Shown: positions 51,360-61,415, numbered from the stretch's first letter. The stretch: DNA of 64,000 nt from an uncultured Draconibacterium sp. (GCF_963674925.1 NZ_OY771647.1:1-64000); one strand, 5' to 3'. Notes: generated by a model not told the origin, from the sequence alone. A program made the numbers and translations.

Positions 51360-52283
51360 CTAATTATCCCTTGTTCTGGTCATGTCGAACAGGTGCCTCG
51401 CCTGCTCTCCAAGGAATCCTGAGAATAATTTCTCCTCCCCATTTTCAATCACTAAACCTCTTTCTGCTAATTCGTAGTAGGCATAAGTCCAGGGCATTTT
51501 TTCAATTCCATCATCGCCCTTTACCTCTACTTCTTCCTTTACAGCCAACGTAGCCGATTGCTGCAATTTACTTCCCTTTTCTCCTTCAAGTGATTCTTTC
51601 ATAGGTATTCCGGCATCAGCCATTCCTTTGCAGGTTGATTCCAGATCGGGCCACTCACTTACGTTCTGATAGTTTACAAAAGCAGTAAAATGATTCACCG
51701 CGTTACCATGCAAAAGGACCCAGGCAGCATATTGCGACACATCATTTACTTTTAAAACATCGTCTTTATTCGGAACATTCCATGGCCTTCTGAAATATTG
51801 AGCTAAATCGTTTACCAGCATTTCTCCTGCCACCCGGGGTAATTCGCCCTTTTCTTTCAAAGTGGCTAATAATGCAATACTCTCATCCGATAATAAATAA
51901 GGTGTTTCTTTTACCGTATTCTTTATTATTTGCTGCGCCCATTCAGGTAATTCTTCTACCTCTAACTGGCTCACAAATAGTTTAGGAAACATGGGATCGG
52001 GATGTTCAAAATGAACGGCGTTCAGTTTTTTCTTCTTGAAATTATATTTCTCAACCGGAACATATTCCAGGCAGGAGATGATGTGTTTTATTGCTCTTAT
52101 TCCTTCCGGCTGTTCACCGGTGTGTGTGTTAAATGTTCGAAAGGCAATGTGATCGTTAACAACGCTACCTCCCTTATCGATAACCAAGCGCTGGTACTCC
52201 CGGGCATACGAAACGCGATCGAGATACATAACCCACAGCCGAGTGAGTAATGCTTTGGTAATTTCTTTTGCTGTAACTTTCAT
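51360..52283 (-). CDS. DUF1338 family protein (HglS-like non-heme iron enzyme)
   Basis: A 307-residue protein of the DUF1338 family, whose characterised relatives are Fe(II)-dependent 2-oxoadipate dioxygenase/decarboxylases. The N-terminal NDHIAFRTFNTH and the internal LNAVHFEHPDPMFPK carry the expected His residues, and the C-terminal part AWTYAYYELAERG also matches. Shorter than HglS itself. A role in lysine or 2-oxoacid breakdown is an inference. Confidence 0.82.
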   Translation of the reverse strand: MKVTAKEITKALLTRLWVMYLDRVSYAREYQRLVIDKGGSVVNDHIAFRTFNTHTGEQPEGIRAIKHIISCLEYVPVEKYNFKKKKLNAVHFEHPDPMFPKLFVSQLEVEELPEWAQQIIKNTVKETPYLLSDESIALLATLKEKGELPRVAGEMLVNDLAQYFRRPWNVPNKDDVLKVNDVSQYAAWVLLHGNAVNHFTAFVNYQNVSEWPDLESTCKGMADAGIPMKESLEGEKGSKLQQSATLAVKEEVEVKGDDGIEKMPWTYAYYELAERGLVIENGEEKLFSGFLGEQARHLFDMTRTRDN

Positions 52284-52372
52284 CCTTTAGCTTTTCTATT
52301 TTAAACAAGAAAAACAGGGCTTTTGTTACTAAAAAACAGATGTTTAAAAATATAGGATAATTGATGAAAAAA

Positions 52373-53290
52373 CTATAGCGCAGGCTTGAACTGACTGGTA
52401 TTTTTCATGAACTCGAGCACATCTTCTTTTGTGAACGAGCTGGTTGCACCCATTTTTGTGGTATTTAATGCACCAACAGCATTCCCGAATTTCAGGGCTT
52501 CTTCAACCGGTTTACCATCCAGGTAATAATGTAAAAATCCGGCGGCAAATGCCATTCCTGATCCAACATTGTCAATTGCTTTTAAATCATAACCAGGCTC
52601 AAAAAATAAGCCGTCGGTGGCATGTAGCGCTAATACACCAATGCTGCCACGTGTGATAATTACAATATCGATCTTGAATCTTTCAGATAATTTCCGGGCG
52701 AAATCTTCAACCTGGTTATATTCGATCTCCAGTTTATCGGCCAGAAATTCAATTTCCTTCTCTTTTATACGTACAACATTGGCAGCTTTCAGTAAACGTT
52801 TTACTACCTTTTTACTAAAAAAGTGTTCGAACAGCTTGAGATCGAAAAAGTGCAGTGAATCGGGCGATTCTTTAATAAGTTCCCGTAAAGTATTTTTCGA
52901 AAGACCAAAACGTTGTGGCAACAATCCAAACACCAAACAATCGGCTTGGCGAACCAATTTTAATGCTTCGGCAGAAAACTCGATATGATCAAAAGCCACA
53001 TCATGAGCCACTTTATAAACCGCCTCATCGTTTTCGTTAAAACTTACCTCAACTGTTCCGGTTTTAAATACCGGATCGAGCTGAACATTTTTATCCGAAA
53101 TACCGAGTTTAATAAGCGTTTCAATGGCTTCCATTCCCAGTTCATCATCGCCAACGCGCGAAAGTAAATAGCCTTTTTCGCCCAGTGAGTTACACCGAAA
53201 AACGAAATTAGAAGGCGTTCCTCCCAACACTTTACCATTAGGTAAAATGTCCCAAACAACCTCTCCAAATGCAACTATTTTTTTAGCCAT
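52373..53290 (-). CDS. PfkB-family sugar-kinase-like protein, catalytic Asp missing
   Basis: A 305-residue PfkB (ribokinase-like) protein: start MAKKIVAFGEVVWDILPNGK, N-terminal GGTPSNF substrate loop near 23-29, and signature 2 reading DNVGSGMAFAAGF (240-252). In PfkB kinases this loop is GAGD, with the Asp acting as base; here position 246 is Met. It is either an inactive or regulatory homologue, or uses another base. The ATG at 53290 is chosen because the upstream 24 codons include the promoter. Confidence 0.85.
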   Translation of the reverse strand: MAKKIVAFGEVVWDILPNGKVLGGTPSNFVFRCNSLGEKGYLLSRVGDDELGMEAIETLIKLGISDKNVQLDPVFKTGTVEVSFNENDEAVYKVAHDVAFDHIEFSAEALKLVRQADCLVFGLLPQRFGLSKNTLRELIKESPDSLHFFDLKLFEHFFSKKVVKRLLKAANVVRIKEKEIEFLADKLEIEYNQVEDFARKLSERFKIDIVIITRGSIGVLALHATDGLFFEPGYDLKAIDNVGSGMAFAAGFLHYYLDGKPVEEALKFGNAVGALNTTKMGATSSFTKEDVLEFMKNTSQFKPAL

Positions 53291-53307
53291 AATTTTACTT
53301 TCGGATG

Positions 53308-53337
53308 CAAATGTAAAAATTAATAAAACGCTATCAA
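53308..53337 (-). promoter_or_regulatory. Bacteroidota promoter of the PfkB-like gene
   Basis: On the minus strand TTG (53337-53335), 19 bases, then TACATTTG (53315-53308). Predicted transcription start near 53301, just before the ATG at 53290. This decides the start codon of the gene. Confidence 0.75.
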
Positions 53338-53467
53338 AAGTCTGTATGTGTCTCTTTTTCAAAATAAAAGCAAAAACAGATTAATCAATTGATAATGAAC
53401 TGTTTTAAAAAGCAAAAAAAATGAAGTTAAAAAACAAATTTCACCCTAAAGCGTTTGTTTCTTTACT

Positions 53468-54082
53468 ATGAACTATTTAGCACATCTCCATCTTTCGGGC
53501 GAATCGGAAAAAATGCTGGTTGGCAATTTTATTGGCGATTACATAAAAGGCAATAAATACCTGCAGTATGAAGAAGAAATTGCCAAGGGCATTTTGCTTC
53601 ATCGGCAAATCGATTCGTTTACCGATGCTCATCCGCTGCAACGGGAAGCCCGGCTGATATTCCGCCCCGAATTTGGATTGTATTCGGGAATAGTGGTTGA
53701 TTTTATTTACGATCATTTTCTCGCAAAAAACTGGAGCCAGTATTCCACACTTCGCCTGCCGGTTTTTGCCAAACGGGTTCATGCCATTTTACTCAGCCAC
53801 TTTAGTACGCTGCCTCTAAGAGTTCAGGGATTTCTGCCTTTCCTTATTCAGCACAAGCGTTTGGTTTCGTATGCTTCTGTTGATGGGATTATACAGTCGT
53901 TAAAAATTATGGGAAAGCATTCCAGCCTTCCATCCAAATCAGAAGAAGTTGAACGAATACTACTGAAAAACTACATGGAACTGGAAATAAATTTCGCGGC
54001 CTTTTTTACTGATCTTCTCGATTTTGTATCTGAAAAACAAGGAGTTGAAATAAAAAAGCCCGATTTTACAACCGGGCTCTGA
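53468..54082 (+). CDS. acpH: Acyl-carrier-protein phosphodiesterase (AcpH-like)
   Basis: A 204-residue member of the DUF479 family, which removes 4'-phosphopantetheine from ACP. MNYLAHLHLSG at the start, GNFIGDYIKG (Asp ligand), LLHRQIDSFTD (His/Asp ligands) and YDHFLAKNW are the metal-site segments. It ends with a stop inside the stem of a terminator that serves the convergent KamA-like gene. Confidence 0.92.
   Translation: MNYLAHLHLSGESEKMLVGNFIGDYIKGNKYLQYEEEIAKGILLHRQIDSFTDAHPLQREARLIFRPEFGLYSGIVVDFIYDHFLAKNWSQYSTLRLPVFAKRVHAILLSHFSTLPLRVQGFLPFLIQHKRLVSYASVDGIIQSLKIMGKHSSLPSKSEEVERILLKNYMELEINFAAFFTDLLDFVSEKQGVEIKKPDFTTGL
54050..54078 (-). terminator. Terminator of the KamA-like gene, inside acpH coding end
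   Basis: AGCCCG (54057-54062) and CGGGCT (54073-54078) form the stem and the minus strand continues with a T-run. It overlaps the last codons of acpH, so one sequence serves as coding end on one strand and terminator on the other. Confidence 0.7.
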
Positions 54083-54091
54083 ATATCTTAA

Positions 54092-55387
54092 TTATGCAAG
54101 TAATTCAAGAAATGCTTGTTCATAGAAGAAATTCGACTCGCCAAAAGCGGGTTTCAGATCATCCAGCCAAATGGCATTCGGATCGTAATTGGCGAAAAAC
54201 GGACGGCCAACCCAACTTGGATCGCGCCCCTGCAAAAAGTTCAACACAAAAACTTTTTTACCTGCAACTTCGCTAACACCAACAATTTGCACTTTCCCCG
54301 GGTTACACGACATGCTTGGCCCTTTAACCGTACGACAAACGCCACTAACCTGGTTATAGGCACTTCTGAAAATTTTCCAGGCGCGGTCGAGCGTTACCGC
54401 AAAATAATCCTGGGCACCGGTATCGCGGGCAATAAACATATAATATGGAATGATACCCAATTTCACCTGCTCTCGCCAGTTTTCGGCCCAAATTTCGCTA
54501 TGGTCGTTTATATTATGCAGCAATGGCGATTGTGAACGAATCTGTACTCCGGCACTTATCAGTCGTTTTACGGCCTTCTGAACAGCCTCTGTTTTTAATT
54601 CTCCCGGGTGATTGAAATGCGCCATCAGCGCAATGTTGATTCCGCGCTTTTTCACTTTCTCAAACAAACGTAATAAATCATCAGCATCCTCATCGGTTGT
54701 ATAACGATAGGGCCAGTACGCCAACGATTTTGTTCCGATACGTATATTACGCAGGTGCGGAATATCTGCATCGAGCAAAGCGTTAAAGTAGGCTTCGAAA
54801 AATTTGGTTTTCATCACTGCCGGATCCCCACCGGTAAACAATACGTCGCTAATGTGCGGGTTGGCTTTTATGTATTCTACCAAAGTATCCGCCTCTTTCA
54901 TGGCAAATTTAAAGTCGTTTAGCGCAAACTGCGGCCAACGAAAACAAAATGTACAATAAGCGTGGCAGGTTTGTCCCTGGGTTGGAAAAAACAACATGGT
55001 TTCGCGGTATTTATGCTGAATGCCACTTAGCTTTTTACCATTAAAAACCGGCACGTTACTTTCCTGTCCGGCAGGATTTGGATTTAGTTTTAGCCTGATT
55101 TTATTAACTTCTTCCTGAATGGTTTTTCGTGGAGCGTTACTTGTTATTAACGAAGCCATTTTATTAAAACTGGCTTTATCAAGCATTTCTCGTTGCGGAA
55201 AATTGAGAATAAAAAACGGATCGCGTTCAAAATTATTCCAGTCGATCAACTCATCAACTACATAATTATCAGTTTTAAAAGGCAAAACCGTTCCAACAAC
55301 TTCTATTTCCAGTTTCTGTTCTTCCGAAAGAAACTCCATCTGCGGAATTTGCCTAAAGTTATGAAGAGAATAAGGTCTATAAATCAT
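54092..55387 (-). CDS. KamA-like radical SAM protein (lysine 2,3-aminomutase family)
   Basis: A 431-residue radical SAM enzyme with CxxxCxxC at Cys141, Cys145 and Cys148 (QTCHAYCTFCFRWPQF). Overall it aligns with KamA-like aminomutases. In place of the family's PLP-binding PGGGGK segment it reads GPSMSCNPGKVQIVG, so the Lys is possibly kept but the glycine loop is not. It could be an aminomutase of unusual specificity or a non-PLP relative. Alone on the minus strand, ending in a terminator. The 55388-55650 gap upstream shows no clear promoter. Confidence 0.85.
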   Translation of the reverse strand: MIYRPYSLHNFRQIPQMEFLSEEQKLEIEVVGTVLPFKTDNYVVDELIDWNNFERDPFFILNFPQREMLDKASFNKMASLITSNAPRKTIQEEVNKIRLKLNPNPAGQESNVPVFNGKKLSGIQHKYRETMLFFPTQGQTCHAYCTFCFRWPQFALNDFKFAMKEADTLVEYIKANPHISDVLFTGGDPAVMKTKFFEAYFNALLDADIPHLRNIRIGTKSLAYWPYRYTTDEDADDLLRLFEKVKKRGINIALMAHFNHPGELKTEAVQKAVKRLISAGVQIRSQSPLLHNINDHSEIWAENWREQVKLGIIPYYMFIARDTGAQDYFAVTLDRAWKIFRSAYNQVSGVCRTVKGPSMSCNPGKVQIVGVSEVAGKKVFVLNFLQGRDPSWVGRPFFANYDPNAIWLDDLKPAFGESNFFYEQAFLELLA

Positions 55388-55650
55388 CTCATTAAAATTT
55401 TTAATGGGATCGCATGCAAGTCGATCTGCAAAAGTGAACGCACAACTCTAAGTACTCGCTACTCGAATAAATCTGCGGTTCTTCCTCCCATAGGATATTA
55501 AAGAACTATGTTAATTTTTACTGTCTGTTTTTCCCTTTATTGATAAATTTCTGTAAAGAAATTCTTCCGATTTTTTTAAAGCCCCACAAAGGTATAAAAA
55601 TGGGGGTACTAAAAAAATGTTTTAAAGAATCATAAAAAGTGCGTTAGAAA

Positions 55651-57078
55651 CTAGTCAGAAAGTTTTTCTAAACGACTGGCATCCAGCCGAATAAATATAA
55701 ACAACAAAATTGTAAACGACCACAACGAAGAACCACCATAACTAAAAAACGGAAGTGGTATGCCAATAACGGGCATCATACCAATGGTCATTCCAATGTT
55801 TACCATAAAATGGAAAAAGAGGATCACGGCCACCGAATAACCGTATATCCGCGAGAATGTTGACCGTTGCCGCTCGGCAAGCCAGACAAGGCGCATAAAG
55901 AAGAACAGAAAAAGCAAAATTATAGTCAGGGTTCCTGCAAATCCCCACTCTTCGCCAACAGTACAGAATATAAAATCGGTACTCTGTTCAGGTACAAAAT
56001 CAAACTTGGTTTGTGTGCCCTGAAGATAGCCTTTTCCCCACATTCCTCCTGAACCGATGGCAATTTTGCTTTGGTTTACGTGGTAGCCGGCACCCTGCGG
56101 ATTCGACTCAATTCCCAGCAACTCGTTTATCCGTGCCTTGTGGTGAGGCTCCAAAAAATTTTCGAAACCATAATCAACCGAAATGGTGAATAAGATAGAA
56201 CCAATAAATACAATTGCAATCTTTGTATAATTCGAAAACTTATTCCGAACACTATGGTACAATACAATTATTGAGCCGACTACGGCTCCGGAAAGTATAA
56301 ATTGTGCCAGGCCGAAGGATGTGTTTATCACAAAACTTAAAAGAATAAAAAAACCGATGGACAAGGCATAAATAATGGTAACATTTAAAAACTGTTTGAG
56401 CTTTGGATTAAAAATCAGAAACATTATTAAAGCCACTCCAACCATAATAAGTGCAAGGGTGAGATTGGCCAATACCAGGGCTAAAACAAAAAGAAGGGCC
56501 ACTAAAGTTCCGAAGAAAAGCACCACTCCCGATAAGCCTTCGCGATATAACACCAGAACAAACGAAAAGTAAACCAATGCAGAACCGGTATCGTTTTGCA
56601 ACAAGATTAAAACCACAGGCCCCAATATTATTGCCGCTATGGTTAGTAACGATTTTGTTGTTTGAAGTTTAAAACCATGTGTGCTCATGTAACGGGCCAG
56701 GGCCAAAGCTGTTGCCGACTTAGTAAACTCGGCGGGCTGAAACAGAACAGGACCAATCTCAAACCAGGACCGGGCACCATTAATCTCCTTCCCTATAAAC
56801 GGTACCAGCAATAGCAACAGCATTAATACGCCATAAATGATATAGGAGAAAAAAACATAAAAGTTAACCTCCAACAACATAATTATTAAGGCCAAAACAA
56901 AAGCTGCTCCGATCCACATCAGCTGTTTTCCGTATTGTTGAGTAATATCTAAAATACTCTGATGCTCGTCGCTGTACAAAGCAGCATAAATATTAAACCA
57001 GCCTAAAAACAGCATCAGTACATACAGGCCAACGGTTAACCAGTCAATATTTGCTAATATGTTATTTCTTCTTGGCAT
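55651..57078 (-). CDS. rodA: Peptidoglycan polymerase RodA
   Basis: A 475-residue SEDS-family glycosyltransferase with about ten membrane helices, LQTTKSLLTIAAIILGPVVLILLQNDTGSALVYFS and GTLTIILLFLFFFMRL; the C-terminal FSYGGSSLWSF segment is the family's late signature. Works with PBP2 in lateral wall synthesis. Its start shares one base with the mrdA stop (TAATG), showing coupling. Confidence 0.93.
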   Translation of the reverse strand: MPRRNNILANIDWLTVGLYVLMLFLGWFNIYAALYSDEHQSILDITQQYGKQLMWIGAAFVLALIIMLLEVNFYVFFSYIIYGVLMLLLLLVPFIGKEINGARSWFEIGPVLFQPAEFTKSATALALARYMSTHGFKLQTTKSLLTIAAIILGPVVLILLQNDTGSALVYFSFVLVLYREGLSGVVLFFGTLVALLFVLALVLANLTLALIMVGVALIMFLIFNPKLKQFLNVTIIYALSIGFFILLSFVINTSFGLAQFILSGAVVGSIIVLYHSVRNKFSNYTKIAIVFIGSILFTISVDYGFENFLEPHHKARINELLGIESNPQGAGYHVNQSKIAIGSGGMWGKGYLQGTQTKFDFVPEQSTDFIFCTVGEEWGFAGTLTIILLFLFFFMRLVWLAERQRSTFSRIYGYSVAVILFFHFMVNIGMTIGMMPVIGIPLPFFSYGGSSLWSFTILLFIFIRLDASRLEKLSD

Positions 57079-58895
57079 TAATCTGCTAATTCCGGGTTAT
57101 GCGGATCTGTTAAAACAGCTTCCATCATTTGTTTTTCGTAAATAAGCCTGTTATCGGCAATGCTGTCATTCAGGTATTTTTCAATCAGTAAACTGGCAAT
57201 AGGCGCGGCATAACTTGCTCCCCATTTACTGTGTTCCACGTACACACAAAGCGCAATCTTCGGATCATCTGCCGGTGCAAATGCCATATACGCTCCATGA
57301 TCAATCCCCTGGTTATTTTCAATGGTTCCCGTTTTTCCACAGTAACTGATTCCGGGAACAGTACGGTTTAAACGCGCAATGGTAACCTGTCGCATACCTT
57401 CAAAAACCGGCTCGAAATATTGAGCGTCAATTCCGGTTTCGTGTTTAATAGAAAAACTACTTCGCACCGTATCATTCTCAACTTCCTTAATCACGTGCGG
57501 TTGATAATAATACCCTCTATTGGCCAGAATAGCTGCCAGATTGGCCATTTGCAAAGGGGTTGTTCCCAACTCTCCCTGTCCGATTGCCAGCGAACGCACA
57601 GTGATTGCCTGCCACCAATCTCCTTTATGTACCCTATTGTAATATTCTACAGTTGGCCGTAGTCCCGGATTTTCGTTATAAAACTCGGTACTCAGTTTTT
57701 GTCCCAGTCCAAAACGTTTTACATACTCACTCCACACATGAAATCCTTCAGCAGTAGTTGGGTATTTATTAATCGTATTTCGGAAAGTATTCCACAAAAA
57801 CGGGTTACACGACTCGCGCACCGCATCGATAACACTTGCCGGCGAAATATGATTATGTGTACATTTGATCGGACTTGATGCCTTACCATTACACACAATT
57901 CGTGTAGCATTATTGATCGCACCTTCCTGCAAGCCTATTAAAATATTGAAAGGCTTAAATGTCGATCCCGGCGGATAACGAGCTTGCAACGCCCTATCAA
58001 ACAAAGGCATTAAGGTATCGTTTTGCAGCTGACCAAAGTTTTTTCCACGAACTCTTCCCACCAACAAACCCGGATCGTATGTTGGGGCACTCAGCATGGC
58101 AAGTATCTCGCCTGTTTTGGGTTCGATGGCAACAACAGCACCTTTTTTATTCTGAAAAAGTTGTTCGGCATAAAGCTGCAAATCAATATCGATTGTCGAC
58201 ATCAGGTTTTTGCCAATTTCTGCAGGTTTATCTTCTGCCCCGTTCAGGTACGAGCCCTGAATTCGGTTGTGCACATCAACCATATATTTTTTTACACCTT
58301 TAACGCCACGAAGCTGCTTCTCGTATGTTCTTTCTACCCCATTTTGCCCAATGTAATCGCCCGATTTATAGTAGCTGTCGCGTTTGATGTCGGCTGCATT
58401 AACCTCGCCAACATAACCTAAAACATGGGCTGCCACCGGATGTGTATATTCGCGAAGTGTTCTGGTTTGCGAGTGAAATCCTTTAAACTTGTATAACCGT
58501 TCCTGCAACAACGCAAAATTCTCAGGCGATATTTGTTTGATTAACACCGATGGCTTGTAGCTCGAATATTTTTTGGCTTTGGCAATTCCCTCTTCCAGAT
58601 CAAGACGGGTAATATCGAGTAAATTACAAAGTAACAGCGTATCGAATTCACCCACTTCACGCGGGGTAATCATCAGGTCGTAGGCCGTTGTGTTGTACAC
58701 CAGCAACTCTCCATTCCGATCGTAAACGAGTCCGCGTGCAGGATACTGAACAACTTCGCGCAAAACCTGGTTAGTTGCGGATTGTTTATAATCAGAATCC
58801 ATTACCTGTAAGCGGAACAGATCGATAATATAAATCAATCCAACCACAACAAAAATGGCTGCAACAATATAACTCCGTTTCGACAAATTGTTCAT
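57078..58895 (-). CDS. mrdA: Penicillin-binding protein 2
   Basis: A 605-residue class B PBP, transpeptidase of the elongasome. N-terminal anchor (about 10-28), dimerisation region, and the transpeptidase domain with PPGSTFKPF (nucleophile Ser, about 315), RESCNPF (SxN) and GKTGT. 'PARGLVYDRNGELL' marks the pedestal start. Gap of 99 bases to mreD and 1-base overlap with rodA. Confidence 0.95.
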   Translation of the reverse strand: MNNLSKRSYIVAAIFVVVGLIYIIDLFRLQVMDSDYKQSATNQVLREVVQYPARGLVYDRNGELLVYNTTAYDLMITPREVGEFDTLLLCNLLDITRLDLEEGIAKAKKYSSYKPSVLIKQISPENFALLQERLYKFKGFHSQTRTLREYTHPVAAHVLGYVGEVNAADIKRDSYYKSGDYIGQNGVERTYEKQLRGVKGVKKYMVDVHNRIQGSYLNGAEDKPAEIGKNLMSTIDIDLQLYAEQLFQNKKGAVVAIEPKTGEILAMLSAPTYDPGLLVGRVRGKNFGQLQNDTLMPLFDRALQARYPPGSTFKPFNILIGLQEGAINNATRIVCNGKASSPIKCTHNHISPASVIDAVRESCNPFLWNTFRNTINKYPTTAEGFHVWSEYVKRFGLGQKLSTEFYNENPGLRPTVEYYNRVHKGDWWQAITVRSLAIGQGELGTTPLQMANLAAILANRGYYYQPHVIKEVENDTVRSSFSIKHETGIDAQYFEPVFEGMRQVTIARLNRTVPGISYCGKTGTIENNQGIDHGAYMAFAPADDPKIALCVYVEHSKWGASYAAPIASLLIEKYLNDSIADNRLIYEKQMMEAVLTDPHNPELAD

Positions 58896-58994
58896 CTAAT
58901 ACCTTGCCTGTAATTTGTTCTGACTATCAGCAACTAAAAGCTGCGATTCTATTCTATAAAAGTTCAAATTTAAGTACTTTCTTTTCGACTTCTG

Positions 58995-59498
58995 TTAATC
59001 GCGAAATACAATAAACTGGCTTAAAACTATAACAAAAATCGAAAACAACGAACTTAAAACGATACGATATAAGGTTCCTAAAATATCAGCGAAGGTAAAC
59101 ACTTCAATAAAGAAAAGCGCCACATGATGCAGGAACACCATTATTGCCGTGTAATACAGAAACCAACCCAAACCGTTTTGCGCCAAACCCGGGTAATCGG
59201 CCATGTCCTCTTCACGACTGGTAATTGCCCTGATAATTGGCGCACGAAGAAAAGCAATAAAAACCGAGGCAAAAGCATGAACACCCAATGTATTGGAAAA
59301 TATATCGATACTGAGGCCGATAAAAAATCCGCCCAAAAGGAGTAGATACCGCGGTGCATTTACGGGAAGTAGCATAATAAACAGGATGTAGATATATGGA
59401 TTTACAAACCCACTGACCTGCACCTGGTTTAAAAACAGCACTTGCGTAAGCACAAGCACTACAAACATTATTGCATATTTAATTAGTTCCCGCCCCAT
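58995..59498 (-). CDS. mreD: Rod shape-determining protein MreD
   Basis: A 167-residue membrane protein with about five helices, weakly conserved in sequence but typical in size and topology. Its start overlaps the end of mreC by 20 bases. It is assigned mainly by position between mreC and mrdA. Confidence 0.88.
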   Translation of the reverse strand: MGRELIKYAIMFVVLVLTQVLFLNQVQVSGFVNPYIYILFIMLLPVNAPRYLLLLGGFFIGLSIDIFSNTLGVHAFASVFIAFLRAPIIRAITSREEDMADYPGLAQNGLGWFLYYTAIMVFLHHVALFFIEVFTFADILGTLYRIVLSSLFSIFVIVLSQFIVFRD

Positions 59499-60327
59499 TT
59501 ATTACTTTATTCTCCAGAGTATTCAGCTCCTCTTTTTTCACATTTTCGATGACGTGTACATAACGAATCGATTTAAAATCGACAGCCAGCTTCACTTTTA
59601 TATTGTAGTAATTTTCGCCCTGCGGTTGGTCAAACGATAAAATGGTACCAATCAGTAATCCTTCGGGGAAAATGGATGAATAACCACTTGTTACCACCGT
59701 ATCTCCGGGTGCCAGGTTTACGTGAATTGGTATTTCCTGCAAATCGGCCTCGCGGTAGTTTTCGCCATTCCAATGCAACGAACCGTAATACCCCGAGTTT
59801 TTCAATTTGGCCGATATGCTCCATCGCGGATTTAGCAACGATAAACCCGAAGCATATGAGTTGGAAACACTGGTAACCACTCCAACCACGCCTTCGGGCG
59901 ACAGAATTCCCTGATCGGCTTTTATTCCGTCGTCGAGCCCTTTATCAAGTGTAATGTAATTCTGCTGCTTATTGGCCGAATTATTAATAATACGCGCTGC
60001 CCTGAAAACAAAGTTCGAATCGGACAGTTCATTCGTAGTTATTATCGAATCGTGAATTGATATTTGTTCCAAAGCTCCATCGTCGAGAATCGACCGAAGG
60101 TAGGCATTTTCTGTTGCCAGCTCCTCATTTACGCGCGCCAGTTCGAAATATTGAAATACCGAACTTGTGGCATTGTAAAAACTGGCCGAAATATAATTGG
60201 CAGAATTCAGAAAATGCGACCGCTGAAAACTATTGTAGTTAAATACCATCACCAACGAAACCGCTTCTAAAAGAAGAAACAGTAGAAACGCATAATTTCT
60301 TACCAGGAATCGAAGGAGACTGCGCAT
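59479..60327 (-). CDS. mreC: Rod shape-determining protein MreC
   Basis: A 282-residue bitopic protein: one membrane helix (about 10-30), coiled coil (about 60-85) and a periplasmic beta domain with GLDDGIKADQGILSPEGVVGVV and VTSGYSSIFPEGLLIGTI. It connects the wall enzymes with MreB. Starts 19 bases after the mreB stop. Confidence 0.93.
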   Translation of the reverse strand: MRSLLRFLVRNYAFLLFLLLEAVSLVMVFNYNSFQRSHFLNSANYISASFYNATSSVFQYFELARVNEELATENAYLRSILDDGALEQISIHDSIITTNELSDSNFVFRAARIINNSANKQQNYITLDKGLDDGIKADQGILSPEGVVGVVTSVSNSYASGLSLLNPRWSISAKLKNSGYYGSLHWNGENYREADLQEIPIHVNLAPGDTVVTSGYSSIFPEGLLIGTILSFDQPQGENYYNIKVKLAVDFKSIRYVHVIENVKKEELNTLENKVINGAGTN

Positions 60328-60346
60328 TTATATTTTTAACTTACTA

Positions 60347-61369
60347 TTATCGGATAAGGAACGAGAAGTTTTCTACATTTTTCAGGGCAATACCTGTACC
60401 TCTTACAACTGCACGTAACGGATCTTCTGCAATATGGAACGGAATACCAATTTTGTCGGTCAGTCGTTTGTCAAGGCCTTTTAACAAGGCGCCACCGCCT
60501 GCCAGCCAAATTCCTTTAACCACAATATCAGCATACAATTCCGGAGGTGTTTGCTCCAAAGCGCTCAACACCGCTGTTTCAATTTTCGAGATCGATTTTT
60601 CCAGGCAATGTGCAATTTCCTGGTACGAAACCGGCACCTCAATTGGCAGTGCAGTCATTTGGTTTGGTCCCTGAACTACATAATCCGGTGGTGGTTCTTT
60701 TAATTGTGACAAGGCCGAACCAACGTGAATTTTAATTTCCTCTGCTGTACGTTCACCAATTTTAATGTTGTGCTGATGACGCATATATTCCATAATGTCG
60801 GCAGTAAGATCGTCGCCGGCAATACGGATTGATTTATTGGTAACGATACCACCAAGAGAGATTACCGCAATCTCGGTAGTACCACCACCTATATCTACCA
60901 CCATATTTCCTTCAGGAGCTTCCACATCTAAACCGATACCAATTGCAGCGGCCAGCGGTTCGTAAACCATGTAAACCTCGCGTCCGCCGGCATGTTCCGA
61001 CGAGTCGCGTACCGCACGAATTTCAACTTCGGTACTTCCTGAAGGGATACAAATTACCATTTTTAAAGCCGGAGAAAACATCCTCGACTTCGGGTTAATC
61101 ATTTTAATCATCCCCCTGATCATTTGCTCCGCAGCGTTAAAGTCGGCAATTACACCATCGCGTAACGGCCTGATTGTCTTTAAATTTGCGTGCGTCTTCC
61201 CTTGCATTTGCCTGGCTTTTTCTCCAATGGCAACCATCTTTTCGGTTTTCAGATCGATGGCTACAATCGAAGGTTCGTCCACTACAATTTTATCATTATG
61301 GATGATAATAGTATTGGCCGTTCCAAGGTCAATTGCTATCTCCTGCGTTAAAAATGAAAATAAGCCCAT
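60347..61369 (-). CDS. mreB: Rod shape-determining protein MreB
   Basis: A 340-residue actin homologue: phosphate-1 loop IDLGTANTIIIHNDKIV, phosphate-2 VVDIGGGTTEIAVISLGGI and adenosine loop WLAGGGALLKGLD. An amphipathic N-terminus (MGLFSFLTQ) for membrane binding. Directs the elongation machinery. A -7-like TATCTTTA lies at 61405-61398, so it may have its own start besides read-through from purH. Confidence 0.96.
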   Translation of the reverse strand: MGLFSFLTQEIAIDLGTANTIIIHNDKIVVDEPSIVAIDLKTEKMVAIGEKARQMQGKTHANLKTIRPLRDGVIADFNAAEQMIRGMIKMINPKSRMFSPALKMVICIPSGSTEVEIRAVRDSSEHAGGREVYMVYEPLAAAIGIGLDVEAPEGNMVVDIGGGTTEIAVISLGGIVTNKSIRIAGDDLTADIMEYMRHQHNIKIGERTAEEIKIHVGSALSQLKEPPPDYVVQGPNQMTALPIEVPVSYQEIAHCLEKSISKIETAVLSALEQTPPELYADIVVKGIWLAGGGALLKGLDKRLTDKIGIPFHIAEDPLRAVVRGTGIALKNVENFSFLIR

Positions 61370-61415
61370 AAATTAATTTGCTTTGTATCTAGTGCTATAA
61401 AGATAATTTTATTTA

